A stretch of 64,000 nt of DNA, taken from assembly GCA_049889175.1 (NCBI GenBank), contig JBMHDW010000002.1:1-64000 (forward strand), given 5' to 3'. Below are positions 1 through 7,540 of this stretch, one piece after another; position 1 is the stretch's first letter; the number at the start of each line of letters is the position of its first letter. The notes below the pieces were generated by a model that worked only from the letters and a program-made list of their open reading frames with translations, did no database searches and had not been told where the DNA came from. This DNA is from JBMHDW01 sp049889175. Its GTDB lineage: Bacteria > Pseudomonadota > Gammaproteobacteria > Comchoanobacterales > Comchoanobacteraceae. The position numbers were made by a program, and so were the translations under genes.

Positions 1-630
1 AAAGAGCTAGCAGCAGCATTGAATAAAAATAAGACACTGACTTGTCTCAATTTTCGTTAGAATGAAATAGGATATTTAGGCGCTAAAGAGCTAGCAGCAG
101 CATTGAATAAAAATGAGACACTGACTTTTCTTGATCTTGATGAGAATTATATAGGAGATGAGGGTGCTAAAGAGCTAGCAGCAGCATTGAATAAAAATAA
201 GACACTGACTTGGCTCAATTTTCGCGCGAATGAAATAGGATATTTAGGCGCTAAAGAGCTAGCAGCAGCATTGAATAAAAATGAGACACTGACTATTCTT
301 GATCTTAGAGGGAATAAAATAGAAGATGGGGGCGCTAAAGAGCTAGCAGCAGCATTGAATAAAAATAAGAAACTGACTGATCTTTATCTTAGTTGGAATA
401 GTATTGGAGATTTAGGCGCTAAAGAGCTAGCAGCAGCATTGAATAAAAATAAGACACTGACTTCGCTTAATCTTCGTGGGAATGTAATAGGAGATAAGGG
501 CGCTAAAGAGCTAGCAGCAGCATTGAATAAAAATAAGACACTGACTGAGCTTTATCTTAGTTGGAATAATATAGGAGATAAAGGTGTTAAAGAGCTAGCA
601 GCAGTATTGAATAAAAATAAGACACTGAGA
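1..630 (+). repeat. 84-bp tandem coding repeat, eight phased units
   Basis: Units begin at 1, 85, 169, 253, 337, 421, 505 and 589, the last one partial. In each unit the first ~42 bp, encoding KELAAALNKNKTLT, is nearly invariant at the DNA level. The second ~42 bp, encoding the beta-strand and turn, varies. A higher-order 168-bp periodicity is visible: the variable halves of units 1 and 3 match each other almost exactly, and those of units 5 and 7 match closely. This indicates amplification in pairs. Confidence 0.95.
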
Positions 631-654
631 CTTTACTTTTATGATGAAGAATAA
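1..654 (+). pseudogene. Leucine-rich-repeat protein gene, 5' end outside window, interrupted by an in-frame TAG
   Basis: The reading frame enters from the left edge and encodes consecutive 28-residue LRRs of the ribonuclease-inhibitor type (pattern LxLxxNxIGDxGAKELAAAL). A TAG at 58-60 interrupts the frame inside the first visible unit. The sister unit 168 bp downstream has GCG (Ala) at that place and is otherwise almost identical. The frame then stays open to the stop at 652-654 and ends in RLYFYDEE. No convincing ribosome-binding site precedes the downstream segment; its first possible start is a TTG at 103 inside a repeat. I therefore read it as a nonsense-interrupted gene rather than an independent 183-residue protein. 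Readthrough or a recent inactivation are both possible. RI-type LRRs bind other proteins, and in host-associated bacteria they are often secreted effectors; that role here is inference. The gene is followed by an intact LRR gene sharing one repeat segment. Confidence 0.65.
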
Positions 655-750
655 AAATCTTTTGTAAATACAATGACACTATAAGGACATGCGTATTTTA
701 ATATTGATGATTAATTTCATTAAAAACCAGCCAAAAAACAATTAATAAAC

Positions 751-785
751 TATAATATCAATGAGATAGATAAAAGGGAGTCTAA
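751..785 (+). promoter_or_regulatory. Probable -10 element and ribosome-binding site of the secreted LRR gene
   Basis: A perfect TATAAT lies at 751-756 and is followed by an AAAGGGAG Shine-Dalgarno tract just upstream of the ATG at 788. The -35 position has no good match to TTGACA, so the promoter assignment rests on the -10 and its spacing to the start codon. Confidence 0.45.
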
Positions 786-787
786 AG

Positions 788-2242
788 ATGATTAAAAGAA
801 TAGGATTGGCATTAATGCTGATAAGCAGTGTGATGATTAGTGCAAAAGATTGCAGGATTGATGATGTGAGTCAAGATTGGTCTTGGAAGTATTTTAGTAA
901 AATCATCTCGATACCAAGTGACTGTAAATCTCTTGATTTAAGTTATTCTGGTATAGGGTCCGAAGTTAACAAAGAATTTTTGAAGCTTCTGGAAAAAAAT
1001 CCAAAATTTATAAGAATTTTGCCAGCTCAGTTGGCAGCAGCATTGAATAAAAATAAGACACTAACTTCTCTTGATCTTAGCAATAATTCGATGGTAGATG
1101 ACGATGTTAAAAAATTAGCTGAAGCATTGAATAAAAATAAGGCATTAACTAAAATTAATCTTAGTGGGAATAATATCGGTAATACAGGTGTCAAGTATTT
1201 AAAAGAATCATTAGCGGTAAATAATACGCTTGAAGATATTAATCTTGGACAAAACAGCATTGATATCAGTAGCATTGCAGAATTGTGTAATGGTTCAATG
1301 CTTAAAGTTCTAAGGCTTCCCTTTAGCGAATTAAAAAATGAAGGTGTTCGCCAGTTAGCAGATGCGCTTAGTGGAAATAAGACCCTGATTGAGCTTGATC
1401 TTGTTGCAAATAACATAACTTATGACGGCGTGAAGGCATTAGCTGAAAGGCTACCAAACATGGAGCAATTAACTTCAGTTATTCTTGATATTAATGAAGT
1501 TAGCGCTAAGGGAGCAATGGAACTGATTCAGTTAAATAAACTTACCAAGCTTAGTGTACGTAATGCCTCTATAGGCTTAGATGGAATGCAGGATTTAGCA
1601 AAGGTGTTAAATGAAGATGAGACACTGTTGGATCTTAAGCTAGGTGTCAATTCTATGGGCGTTGAAGCAGCAACGATATTGGTAGATGCCTTAAAAGATA
1701 ATAAAGTACTTAAAAAACTTTATTTAGATGCTAATAAATTAGGAGAAGAATGGGCAAAAATGTTAGCTGAAAGATTCAATCAACCTAATCAGTGGCAGTT
1801 AGATGAGTTAATATTGGCTAACAATAATATTAAAAAAGGCGCAGTAGCGTTGGCAAATGCTCTAGAAGATAATACAACATTAAATACCCTTGGTTTAACC
1901 GGTAATGCAATACAAGATGATGGGGCAAAAGCGTTAGCAGAGTTACTAAAGAGCAATTATACACTATCCCAACTTGTACTTAATAATAATGAAATAAGCG
2001 ATACAGGAGTAGGCTATTTAGCTAATGCTCTAACGAGTAATAAAGGCTTAAAGATATTGTCTTTAGTTTGGAATAATAAAATAAGTAGCAATGGTATAGA
2101 GAAGTTGGCAGTTGCTTTACAGCATAATGATTCACTAGAGGAGTTGAATCTATTTTTTGCACCTGATGGAGGTAAAAAGCCAGGAAGTGAATTTTTCGAT
2201 ACACTGCCTAGAGTAATCAATAAAAAATTAAAGATTAAATGA
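788..2242 (+). CDS. Secreted leucine-rich-repeat protein, 484 residues
   Basis: The N-terminus has a typical signal peptide (MIKRIGLALMLISSVMISA, then KDC), so export through Sec is expected. From about residue 80 to 475 the protein is a chain of ribonuclease-inhibitor-type LRRs with the LxLxxNxI strand and the G(V/A)xxLAxAL helix. This predicts a curved protein-binding solenoid. The units are diverged from one another except for one near residues 80-95, whose DNA (about 1030-1065) is almost identical to the constant half of the 84-bp repeats at 1-630; this suggests exchange between the two genes. No enzymatic domain is visible. The start is supported by an AAAGGGAG ribosome-binding site and the signal peptide; a hairpin terminator follows. 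A role as a secreted host- or surface-interaction protein is inferred from architecture only. Confidence 0.85.
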   Translation: MIKRIGLALMLISSVMISAKDCRIDDVSQDWSWKYFSKIISIPSDCKSLDLSYSGIGSEVNKEFLKLLEKNPKFIRILPAQLAAALNKNKTLTSLDLSNNSMVDDDVKKLAEALNKNKALTKINLSGNNIGNTGVKYLKESLAVNNTLEDINLGQNSIDISSIAELCNGSMLKVLRLPFSELKNEGVRQLADALSGNKTLIELDLVANNITYDGVKALAERLPNMEQLTSVILDINEVSAKGAMELIQLNKLTKLSVRNASIGLDGMQDLAKVLNEDETLLDLKLGVNSMGVEAATILVDALKDNKVLKKLYLDANKLGEEWAKMLAERFNQPNQWQLDELILANNNIKKGAVALANALEDNTTLNTLGLTGNAIQDDGAKALAELLKSNYTLSQLVLNNNEISDTGVGYLANALTSNKGLKILSLVWNNKISSNGIEKLAVALQHNDSLEELNLFFAPDGGKKPGSEFFDTLPRVINKKLKIK

Positions 2243-2255
2243 TATTATTAACATT

Positions 2256-2284
2256 AATAGCTAATATTTAGGCTATTTTTTCTT
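2256..2284 (+). terminator. Rho-independent terminator after the secreted LRR gene
   Basis: AATAGC (2256-2261) pairs with GCTATT (2272-2277) around a 10-base loop, followed by a T-rich tail to 2284. It lies 14 bp after the stop codon of the LRR gene. Confidence 0.7.
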
Positions 2285-2394
2285 TAAATGGGAGTTTGAG
2301 ACTAGCTAAAAAATGATTAGCATATCTTAATACTGGTGAGATAATCAAAATAGTAGCTTTAGTTTAAGCAGTACTTCGATGAGCTCAAAAGATT

Positions 2395-2481
2395 TAGATA
2401 AGTGATTGTAGAACTCTTAATCTTCATGAATAATATATTAGAGATGATGGAGAAGAAGAGATAACATTAGCTATAAGGTTG
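2395..2481 (+). pseudogene. Decayed LRR gene remnant
   Basis: This lies in the roughly 350-bp gap between the LRR gene and the minus-strand glycosyltransferase gene. In the frame of 2401, the conceptual translation reads SDCRTLNLHE, stop, YIRDDGEEEITLAIR. This resembles the SDCKSLDLS segment of the neighbouring secreted LRR protein (about residues 44-52) followed by a degenerate LRR unit (xNxIxDDGxxExxxAL). There are further stop codons just upstream in the same frame. I read it as the relic of a third paralogue. Apart from the terminator at 2256-2284, I see nothing else in the gap. Confidence 0.5.
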
Positions 2482-2595
2482 ATAATATTTCTGGTTATCT
2501 AATTTTACTAAACAGACAGAAGTTGGTTGTTCGGATTTTATTCAATAAAAAGTATTGATTAAATTAGAATAATATATGGTTTTTAGTTTTATACC

Positions 2596-3540
2596 TTAAG
2601 CAATTTGACCAGTCAACTGAAAGTATTTATGCATTAATTTTAGCCCTATAAGTCTTTCTAATTTTTTGTTTTTAAAAGGCTCACACCAAAGGTTGGCTTG
2701 CTTAATAATATCTTTAGCTTTTTGTGGATTTTGGTTGTAAAAGTCAATTTTTTCAGCCAAATCACTTCCATCTGGTTGGATTTCAACATAATGTACCCCA
2801 GGTTTTAGTTGGCCTTCCATAAACCAGGTTTCATATTTCATTTTGGGGGCAAAACAGAGTGAATTAGATGACATGATCCACTTTAGGTTTGATGCAACAT
2901 CATTGCCTTCTAGACTAATAATGTATTTATATCTGAGTTGTTTTTTAATTGTCATTGGCCTTTTATTGGTACAAGTAGATCCTCTAGCGGTATCACCAAT
3001 ATTGGCGTTAGATACATTTCTGGTATTATTGATAAATAATTGTCTATGTTGTTGATAGCAAGCACCTCTAAAGACAGCTTCATTCTTTTTTTCTTCGAAT
3101 ATAAAGGGATCTTTGACAAAAATAAAGTGACGTATGGAGTCTAACTTTAAAATAATATTATTTTTGGCGCCAATAGGCCTTGATTTACAAAAGCCAAAAG
3201 ATGGGAGGCAATGACTAACATCACCCATTGCATAATCTAAACGTAAATGTTCAGAGAAGTATTGCGCTATGGCTTGTAAATCATAAAAGTATGAAGAATT
3301 CATTTTTGTATCATGGTTAAATGATGACATAGGTCGAAATTTTAATCTTATATCACTTAAATGCAAAGCATGTTGAGAGGTCTGAAAGCTTTTGTGATGG
3401 TTGAAATAATAGTTTACTCTATCACTAATGTATTGCTCGTTATTGGCATGCATTAGAAGATTTTGTAGTTGATTTTTTTTAAATGCATTCAAGCAGGTAT
3501 ATGATAGATGGTGGCTAAGGTAGAAAATAAACTTATACAT
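2596..3540 (-). CDS. GT90 / CAP10-type glycosyltransferase (LpsA-like), 314 residues
   Basis: The C-terminal two thirds match the CAP10 (glycosyltransferase family 90) pattern. FRGACYQQHR lies near residue 155. It is followed by YKYIISLEGN, a Ser-rich SSNSLCFAPK segment, ETWFMEGQLKPGVHYVEI, and the terminal helix with KANLW-like and LMHKYF motifs. Bacterial members transfer sugars, often onto lipopolysaccharide (LpsA type). There is no signal peptide or membrane helix, so a cytoplasmic, membrane-peripheral enzyme is likely. The gene begins 37 bp after the sedolisin gene on the same strand and may be the last gene of a rhodopsin–protease–glycosyltransferase transcript. The acceptor and donor cannot be told from sequence. 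Confidence 0.75.
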   Translation of the reverse strand: MYKFIFYLSHHLSYTCLNAFKKNQLQNLLMHANNEQYISDRVNYYFNHHKSFQTSQHALHLSDIRLKFRPMSSFNHDTKMNSSYFYDLQAIAQYFSEHLRLDYAMGDVSHCLPSFGFCKSRPIGAKNNIILKLDSIRHFIFVKDPFIFEEKKNEAVFRGACYQQHRQLFINNTRNVSNANIGDTARGSTCTNKRPMTIKKQLRYKYIISLEGNDVASNLKWIMSSNSLCFAPKMKYETWFMEGQLKPGVHYVEIQPDGSDLAEKIDFYNQNPQKAKDIIKQANLWCEPFKNKKLERLIGLKLMHKYFQLTGQIA

Positions 3541-3577
3541 CCACTGATATTAAACTAATGAGGCTTAATTGCAATGA

Positions 3578-5290
3578 CTAATTACTTATGTGTTGTTGAA
3601 TAAAGTTTAAAAGAGGTTTACCTAGGACTTCTCCAAGGCCAGTAGCTAAGTCATAGCCTTTTCTGGCGTGGTAAGGAGGGTCAGGCCAGTTAAAACATTG
3701 TGAGTGATTAGAATGATCATTCCACAGTTGGCAGTTATGACCTCTCTGTGTATCAATAAAAATACCTTTATTATTCTGATAAGCATCATAAATGATTTTA
3801 TTTATAAAGCCTAAGCTTTTGTGTTGTGATATTTCATCACTGAATAGTGCTGTGTTGATTCTTGCGACAAGACTAGCCATTAATGGTCCAGATGCACTAG
3901 TACCAGCTGCTCCAGAATTGTCAAAAGTTTGGTAGTAGACACTTCCTCCTCCTAAAAAGCTTACATCAGGATAATTACGGTAAGGCCCATCAACAACGTT
4001 TGACTGATAAAAAGGCTTACTAAAGCTTAAGGCAACACCTCCTGAAGAAGAGCGGTTGTCGTTAAAGTCTTTATCACCATCTCGAGAACCATGAATATAT
4101 GGGCATGAATTTTCATTCCACACTTCATTGTTACCTTTTTTGAGAAGAGACATTAGAGATTCTAAATCGTCATCACGGCTTATAGCATTTTGTAATGCAT
4201 TAGAAAAGGAAGTTCCTCCTACAGATAGTTGATAAGGTGCAGAAGCATCTATGTAGTGCCCAAAAAGACCGTTCTCATTATAACCTGCACTGCCTCGATC
4301 ACCACTGGCTGCAATAATAGTGATATTACGCAATGCTGCATCTTCCATGAGTAAAGCGAATATTTTGGCTTTTTGAGGGTTGTAATCACCAAAGAAATCA
4401 GGGTCACCATAAGAGGAAGATATAATATTTATGGGGTGCTCTTCACTATTTTGGTTTCGGCCGTAGTGAATGGCTTCTTCAAACATATCATATAAAAAAT
4501 AACCATATTGTGGATCATTCGAAATCATAATGATTTCAGCTTCAGGAACGACAGATGCAATAACAGAAAGATCAAGATCGGCTTCACTATTAGCATAGGG
4601 TTCTTGATTTACTTCACTTATCTTAATTGGAGGGATTGGTGAGTTATGCTGGCTCTGTACATAACTTGACAATATATCTTGATTATAAGCAGCGGCATCA
4701 CCCTCACTTCCATCAGTCAGAATGCCAATAACGTTACCACGTCCTAAATTTTCTGGGAAATCATATAACTTAGCTAAGTCATTAGGTAGTATAGTCGTAT
4801 GGAAGTTTAATTGGTTAGTTGTCAGCTCACAGGAAGTTGTATGATTCTCTGGATAGTTATAATCTTCATAAAGATAGGTAAAGAGAACTTCACTACGATC
4901 GCTCAGTTGAGATGATAAGTTCTTCCACACCTCTACAACTGTTTTTGTATCTGTGTCTTTAGTGTATGTTACAGTTCTTTTGATGGGGTTAATGTCCCTT
5001 TTCCAACCTTCAAACGTAGGGGTTTTTGCCATCTTTTTTTGATCTGCGCCATACCAACTTGGGATACAATCATGATAATTATGAAGGTATTGTAAGCGTT
5101 TTAGAAGAGGCAGTGAGAATAGATCATCAACCAATAAAATATCTTCAGAGCTCTTTAATCCGCACAATTTATCTGTTGATGACTGGATATTTTGACGGTC
5201 AAAAAAAACTTTTATTTTTTGTGGTTTGGCTATTGCTGAAGTTGTTGATATTAAGATGCTAACAGTGATGGCAAGGTAAATGCGTGGCAT
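3578..5290 (-). CDS. Secreted sedolisin-family (S53) serine-carboxyl peptidase, about 570 residues
   Basis: Sedolisins are acid-active endopeptidases with a Ser-Glu-Asp catalytic triad. Visible motifs are a Glu-xxx-Asp pair in EADLDLS (about residue 235), the oxyanion-hole Asp in ASGDRGS (about 330), and the nucleophile in GTSASGP (about 464). The C-terminal GYDLATGLGEV resembles the Ca2+-binding end of the family. LYDFPENLGRGNVIGIL marks the start of the catalytic domain; the ~150 preceding residues probably form the pro-domain. The ATG at 5290 is preferred over the upstream TTG at 5314. It follows an AGGA at good spacing and begins directly with a signal peptide (MPRIYLAITVSILISTTSAIA). The gene starts 31 bp after the rhodopsin gene on the same strand, so the two are probably co-transcribed. 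Secretion implies action on host or environmental protein; the substrate is unknown. Confidence 0.88.
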   Translation of the reverse strand: MPRIYLAITVSILISTTSAIAKPQKIKVFFDRQNIQSSTDKLCGLKSSEDILLVDDLFSLPLLKRLQYLHNYHDCIPSWYGADQKKMAKTPTFEGWKRDINPIKRTVTYTKDTDTKTVVEVWKNLSSQLSDRSEVLFTYLYEDYNYPENHTTSCELTTNQLNFHTTILPNDLAKLYDFPENLGRGNVIGILTDGSEGDAAAYNQDILSSYVQSQHNSPIPPIKISEVNQEPYANSEADLDLSVIASVVPEAEIIMISNDPQYGYFLYDMFEEAIHYGRNQNSEEHPINIISSSYGDPDFFGDYNPQKAKIFALLMEDAALRNITIIAASGDRGSAGYNENGLFGHYIDASAPYQLSVGGTSFSNALQNAISRDDDLESLMSLLKKGNNEVWNENSCPYIHGSRDGDKDFNDNRSSSGGVALSFSKPFYQSNVVDGPYRNYPDVSFLGGGSVYYQTFDNSGAAGTSASGPLMASLVARINTALFSDEISQHKSLGFINKIIYDAYQNNKGIFIDTQRGHNCQLWNDHSNHSQCFNWPDPPYHARKGYDLATGLGEVLGKPLLNFIQQHISN

Positions 5291-5321
5291 AGTAGATGTC
5301 CTAATAGAGGTCAACAGGGGG

Positions 5322-6023
5322 TTATTGAGTTGCTTTTTTGGCAGCTGACCAGATAATTAACCCAAATGCTATTTTGTTTATAAAATCAGCAAGGTTATAG
5401 ACAATATTGAGCGATGATGCATCGATGTTTTGAGAGACAAGATGCCCAAGAATGTAGCCAATAGGATAAATTGACCAACCAACTGTTACAATCCAGCGGA
5501 GCCCATTAATTGCCATACTTGAAGCTGGGTCATTGATGGATTTCTTGGCAGTATTAACTTGGCCAAAGAATAGCTCTAAAATAATATAAAGCCATGCAAT
5601 AGTACCAAGAGTGAACATGATAAGTGGCTGATATGCATAGGCTTCGCCGATAAAACCAAAGACAAGCATGAGAATAGACGCAATAAGCAGCTGCCAGAAA
5701 AGTTGTGTGCTTTTATAACCGACTGCTTTTAGAATAATGTAAAATTCAACAATTTGAAGAGGAACCGTAATGAACCAGTCAATATAACGATAGACAGTTG
5801 GTGAGTGATTGGTCTCAATCCACATGCCCCTCATGTACATGTAATGGACGAAAGCAATGCCAGTAACAAGTGCGGCTATGGAGATCGAAGTCCGCCAATG
5901 AACAACAACATCATTGCGTTCAAGAATGAAAAAAGCTGTTGTGGCCAGCATTGCCATGGATATGACAAAAAACGAAACACCCACAAAATCCGTTGCACTT
6001 AAGTAAAGAGAAGAAGCTACCAT
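5322..6023 (-). CDS. Proteorhodopsin, light-driven proton pump, blue-tuned
   Basis: A seven-helix microbial rhodopsin closely resembling marine proteorhodopsin: GVSF near the start, GIAFVHYMYMRGMWIET, YRYIDWFITVPLQIVEF and YNLADFINKIAFGLIIW. Counting from the ATG at 6023 the key residues are His60, Asp82 (proton acceptor), Thr86, Glu93 (proton donor) and Lys217 (retinal Schiff base). This is the complete set for an outward H+ pump. The residue equivalent to proteorhodopsin position 105 is Gln90, which in characterised proteins gives blue absorption. The ATG at 6023 is chosen because a CAGGA lies eight bases upstream; the ATG at 6032 is an alternative. With this start there is no cleaved signal peptide. 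No carotenoid or retinal synthesis gene is in the window, so retinal must be made elsewhere or acquired. The gene heads a minus-strand run with the sedolisin and GT90 genes. Confidence 0.95.
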   Translation of the reverse strand: MVASSLYLSATDFVGVSFFVISMAMLATTAFFILERNDVVVHWRTSISIAALVTGIAFVHYMYMRGMWIETNHSPTVYRYIDWFITVPLQIVEFYIILKAVGYKSTQLFWQLLIASILMLVFGFIGEAYAYQPLIMFTLGTIAWLYIILELFFGQVNTAKKSINDPASSMAINGLRWIVTVGWSIYPIGYILGHLVSQNIDASSLNIVYNLADFINKIAFGLIIWSAAKKATQ

Positions 6024-6076
6024 AAACGACATCCTGTTCAAATATACTTTCAATGTATATTAGTGTCGGTAAAAGG

Positions 6077-6103
6077 TAAAGAGCTTAGTAAAAATAAAGC
6101 TCT
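6077..6103 (-). terminator. Hairpin between tRNA-Met and the rhodopsin gene
   Basis: AGAGCTT (6080-6086) and AAGCTCT (6097-6103) form a perfect 7-bp inverted repeat with a 10-base loop. On the minus strand it is followed by an imperfect U-run (UUACCUUUU). It could end the tRNA transcript or attenuate reading into the rhodopsin gene. The weak tail makes the assignment tentative. Confidence 0.4.
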
Positions 6104-6140
6104 ACAAGAGTTAAACATTAACAGAGCACTAAAGGGAAAT

Positions 6141-6214
6141 TGGCTATGGGTGGACTTGAACCACCGACCCCAGCATTATGAGTGCTGTGCTCTAACCAGC
6201 TGAGCTACATAGCC
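6141..6214 (-). tRNA. tRNA-Met (CAU), elongator
   Basis: On the minus strand the sequence starts GGCTATG, folds into a standard cloverleaf (D arm GCTC/GAGC, anticodon loop CTCATAA, T stem GGTGG/CCACC) and ends in CATAGCC plus discriminator A. Acceptor positions 4 and 5 are T and A, unlike tRNA-Ile2, so it should be charged with methionine. The 3' CCA is not encoded: ATT follows the discriminator base. Confidence 0.92.
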
Positions 6215-6322
6215 ATGGGCTATATTTGACAGAATTAAAGTAAAATTGTCAAGATATTATTGCAATGTCTGATGATCGTGGTAGCCTAATGTTGTCTTTA
6301 TGAATTTAAATAGGAGTTAATC

Positions 6323-6760
6323 ATGGCCGAACAACAAAAAAAAGGAATGACGTTTATTGGTATCCCAGAATATGAGTTAAAAGAGGGTGAAGCTTACATG
6401 AATGTAGAGCAGCTCAAACATTTCCAAGAACTGTGTGTTGCATGGAAGCATCAGCTGATGGAAGAAGCTGATCGAGCGATAGATTTTTTACATCAAGATG
6501 CTGAAGTTATTTCTGATGTTATGGATAGAGCAACACACGAAGAGGAGCGTAATCTTGAGTTAAAAAGGCGCAACCGGGAAAGAAAGTTAATTGCTAAAAT
6601 AGATCATACCATCACGCAAATTATTAATAAACAATATGGTTACTGTGATAGTTGTGGATCTGAGATTGGGGTCAAGCGTCTTGAGGCAAGACCTACAGCG
6701 ACAGAGTGTGTGGATTGTAAAACGTTTGCTGAGATTAAAGAAAAGCGAGATCAGTCTTAA
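6323..6760 (+). CDS. dksA: RNA polymerase-binding transcription factor DksA
   Basis: DksA inserts a coiled coil into the RNA polymerase secondary channel and works with ppGpp in stringent control. The coiled-coil tip motif is present as DVMDRATHEEE (Asp-x-x-Asp-x-Ala), followed by ELKRRNRERKLIAKI and a four-Cys zinc finger (CDSCG ... CVDC), then CKTFAEIKEK. The 145-residue length fits the family. An AGGAG lies upstream of the ATG. The two following membrane-protein genes are on the same strand with short gaps and may share its transcript. Confidence 0.95.
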   Translation: MAEQQKKGMTFIGIPEYELKEGEAYMNVEQLKHFQELCVAWKHQLMEEADRAIDFLHQDAEVISDVMDRATHEEERNLELKRRNRERKLIAKIDHTITQIINKQYGYCDSCGSEIGVKRLEARPTATECVDCKTFAEIKEKRDQS

Positions 6761-6798
6761 GATGAAGAAGCTTGATTGGTTTTAACGTAAGGAGTGAT

Positions 6799-7494
6799 AT
6801 GGGTAGTGGTAGATCGGATGAAACACTGAGCAGAAAAGCACTTTATGGTGGATTGTTTTTAGGGCTTCATGCAACTGCTGGGCTATTCTTTTTAATTAAG
6901 TGCATAGTTTTACCCTACACATCACTTCATTTAACATGGACTGTTAGTTTATTTGCATCCTTGGTTGCCATTCAGTTTTTGCCCAATGTACACAACCCTT
7001 ATGAACGTCATGGCCAAAGAAGTTTTTTAACCCATTTAGCCTATGTTTCAGATCACTATGCTTATATTGCATCATCTTTATTTATGGCCTCTTTTTTTGT
7101 AATGCTGTTTTGTATTGGCTCTGGTTTCATGTTGCATCAAAGCTTCTTGATGCCATTGAAAATGATATCTTCTAGTGTGTATCCATACCTTTACACAATG
7201 CTTTTAAGCACTTTGCTCCTGGAGCCAATTTATGTTATGCCAATGGCAATATTGGTTTTAACTTTTCCAGTTTTGCAAACATCTTTTTGGCTTTCTTTGT
7301 TACCTGGGTTGCTATTGGTATTTATGTATTTCGTAGAGTGTACTAAATCATTAACTAACGTATTGCCAGCAAAAGATCAGTCTTATGCCAACATAACATC
7401 CTTACTTCCTGTTCCTACACCCATGGGATGGCGCTTTAAGATGAGTAATTTAGAGAATGAAGTTGATGATAATGTTGCAAAAAAATTAACATAG
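6799..7494 (+). CDS. Unknown multi-pass membrane protein, 231 residues
   Basis: I do not recognise this protein. It has about five hydrophobic segments (residues ~20-40, 46-62, 92-118, 130-150, 155-180) and a polar C-terminal tail with an acidic stretch (LENEVDDNVAKK). The start is the ATG at 6799, directly preceded by AAGGAGTGAT; the longer frame from the TTG at 6772 lacks a good ribosome-binding site. It lies 38 bp after dksA and 46 bp before a second unknown membrane protein of similar size and topology. The two may work together, but nothing in the sequence shows a function. Confidence 0.75.
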   Translation: MGSGRSDETLSRKALYGGLFLGLHATAGLFFLIKCIVLPYTSLHLTWTVSLFASLVAIQFLPNVHNPYERHGQRSFLTHLAYVSDHYAYIASSLFMASFFVMLFCIGSGFMLHQSFLMPLKMISSSVYPYLYTMLLSTLLLEPIYVMPMAILVLTFPVLQTSFWLSLLPGLLLVFMYFVECTKSLTNVLPAKDQSYANITSLLPVPTPMGWRFKMSNLENEVDDNVAKKLT

Positions 7495-7540
7495 ATTTTG
7501 ACAAACGTTGGCTGATGGTTTACCTTGTGTTCTAAGGTCG

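Noticed and set aside
1..630. Regular 84-bp repeats as a CRISPR array
   Set aside because: The repeats are in phase with one reading frame, encode LRR units, and both halves are coding; no spacer-like unique DNA of constant length or cas genes are present.
103..654. Independent 183-residue LRR protein starting at TTG 103
   Set aside because: The TTG lies inside the invariant repeat segment, has no ribosome-binding site, and the same frame runs to the window edge apart from one TAG.
2843..3055. Plus-strand 70-residue ORF with hydrophobic stretch
   Set aside because: It is fully antisense to the GT90 glycosyltransferase gene, with no ribosome-binding site or family resemblance.
5026..5262. 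Plus-strand 78-residue ORF
   Set aside because: Antisense to the N-terminal region of the sedolisin gene, whose signal peptide and motifs are clear.
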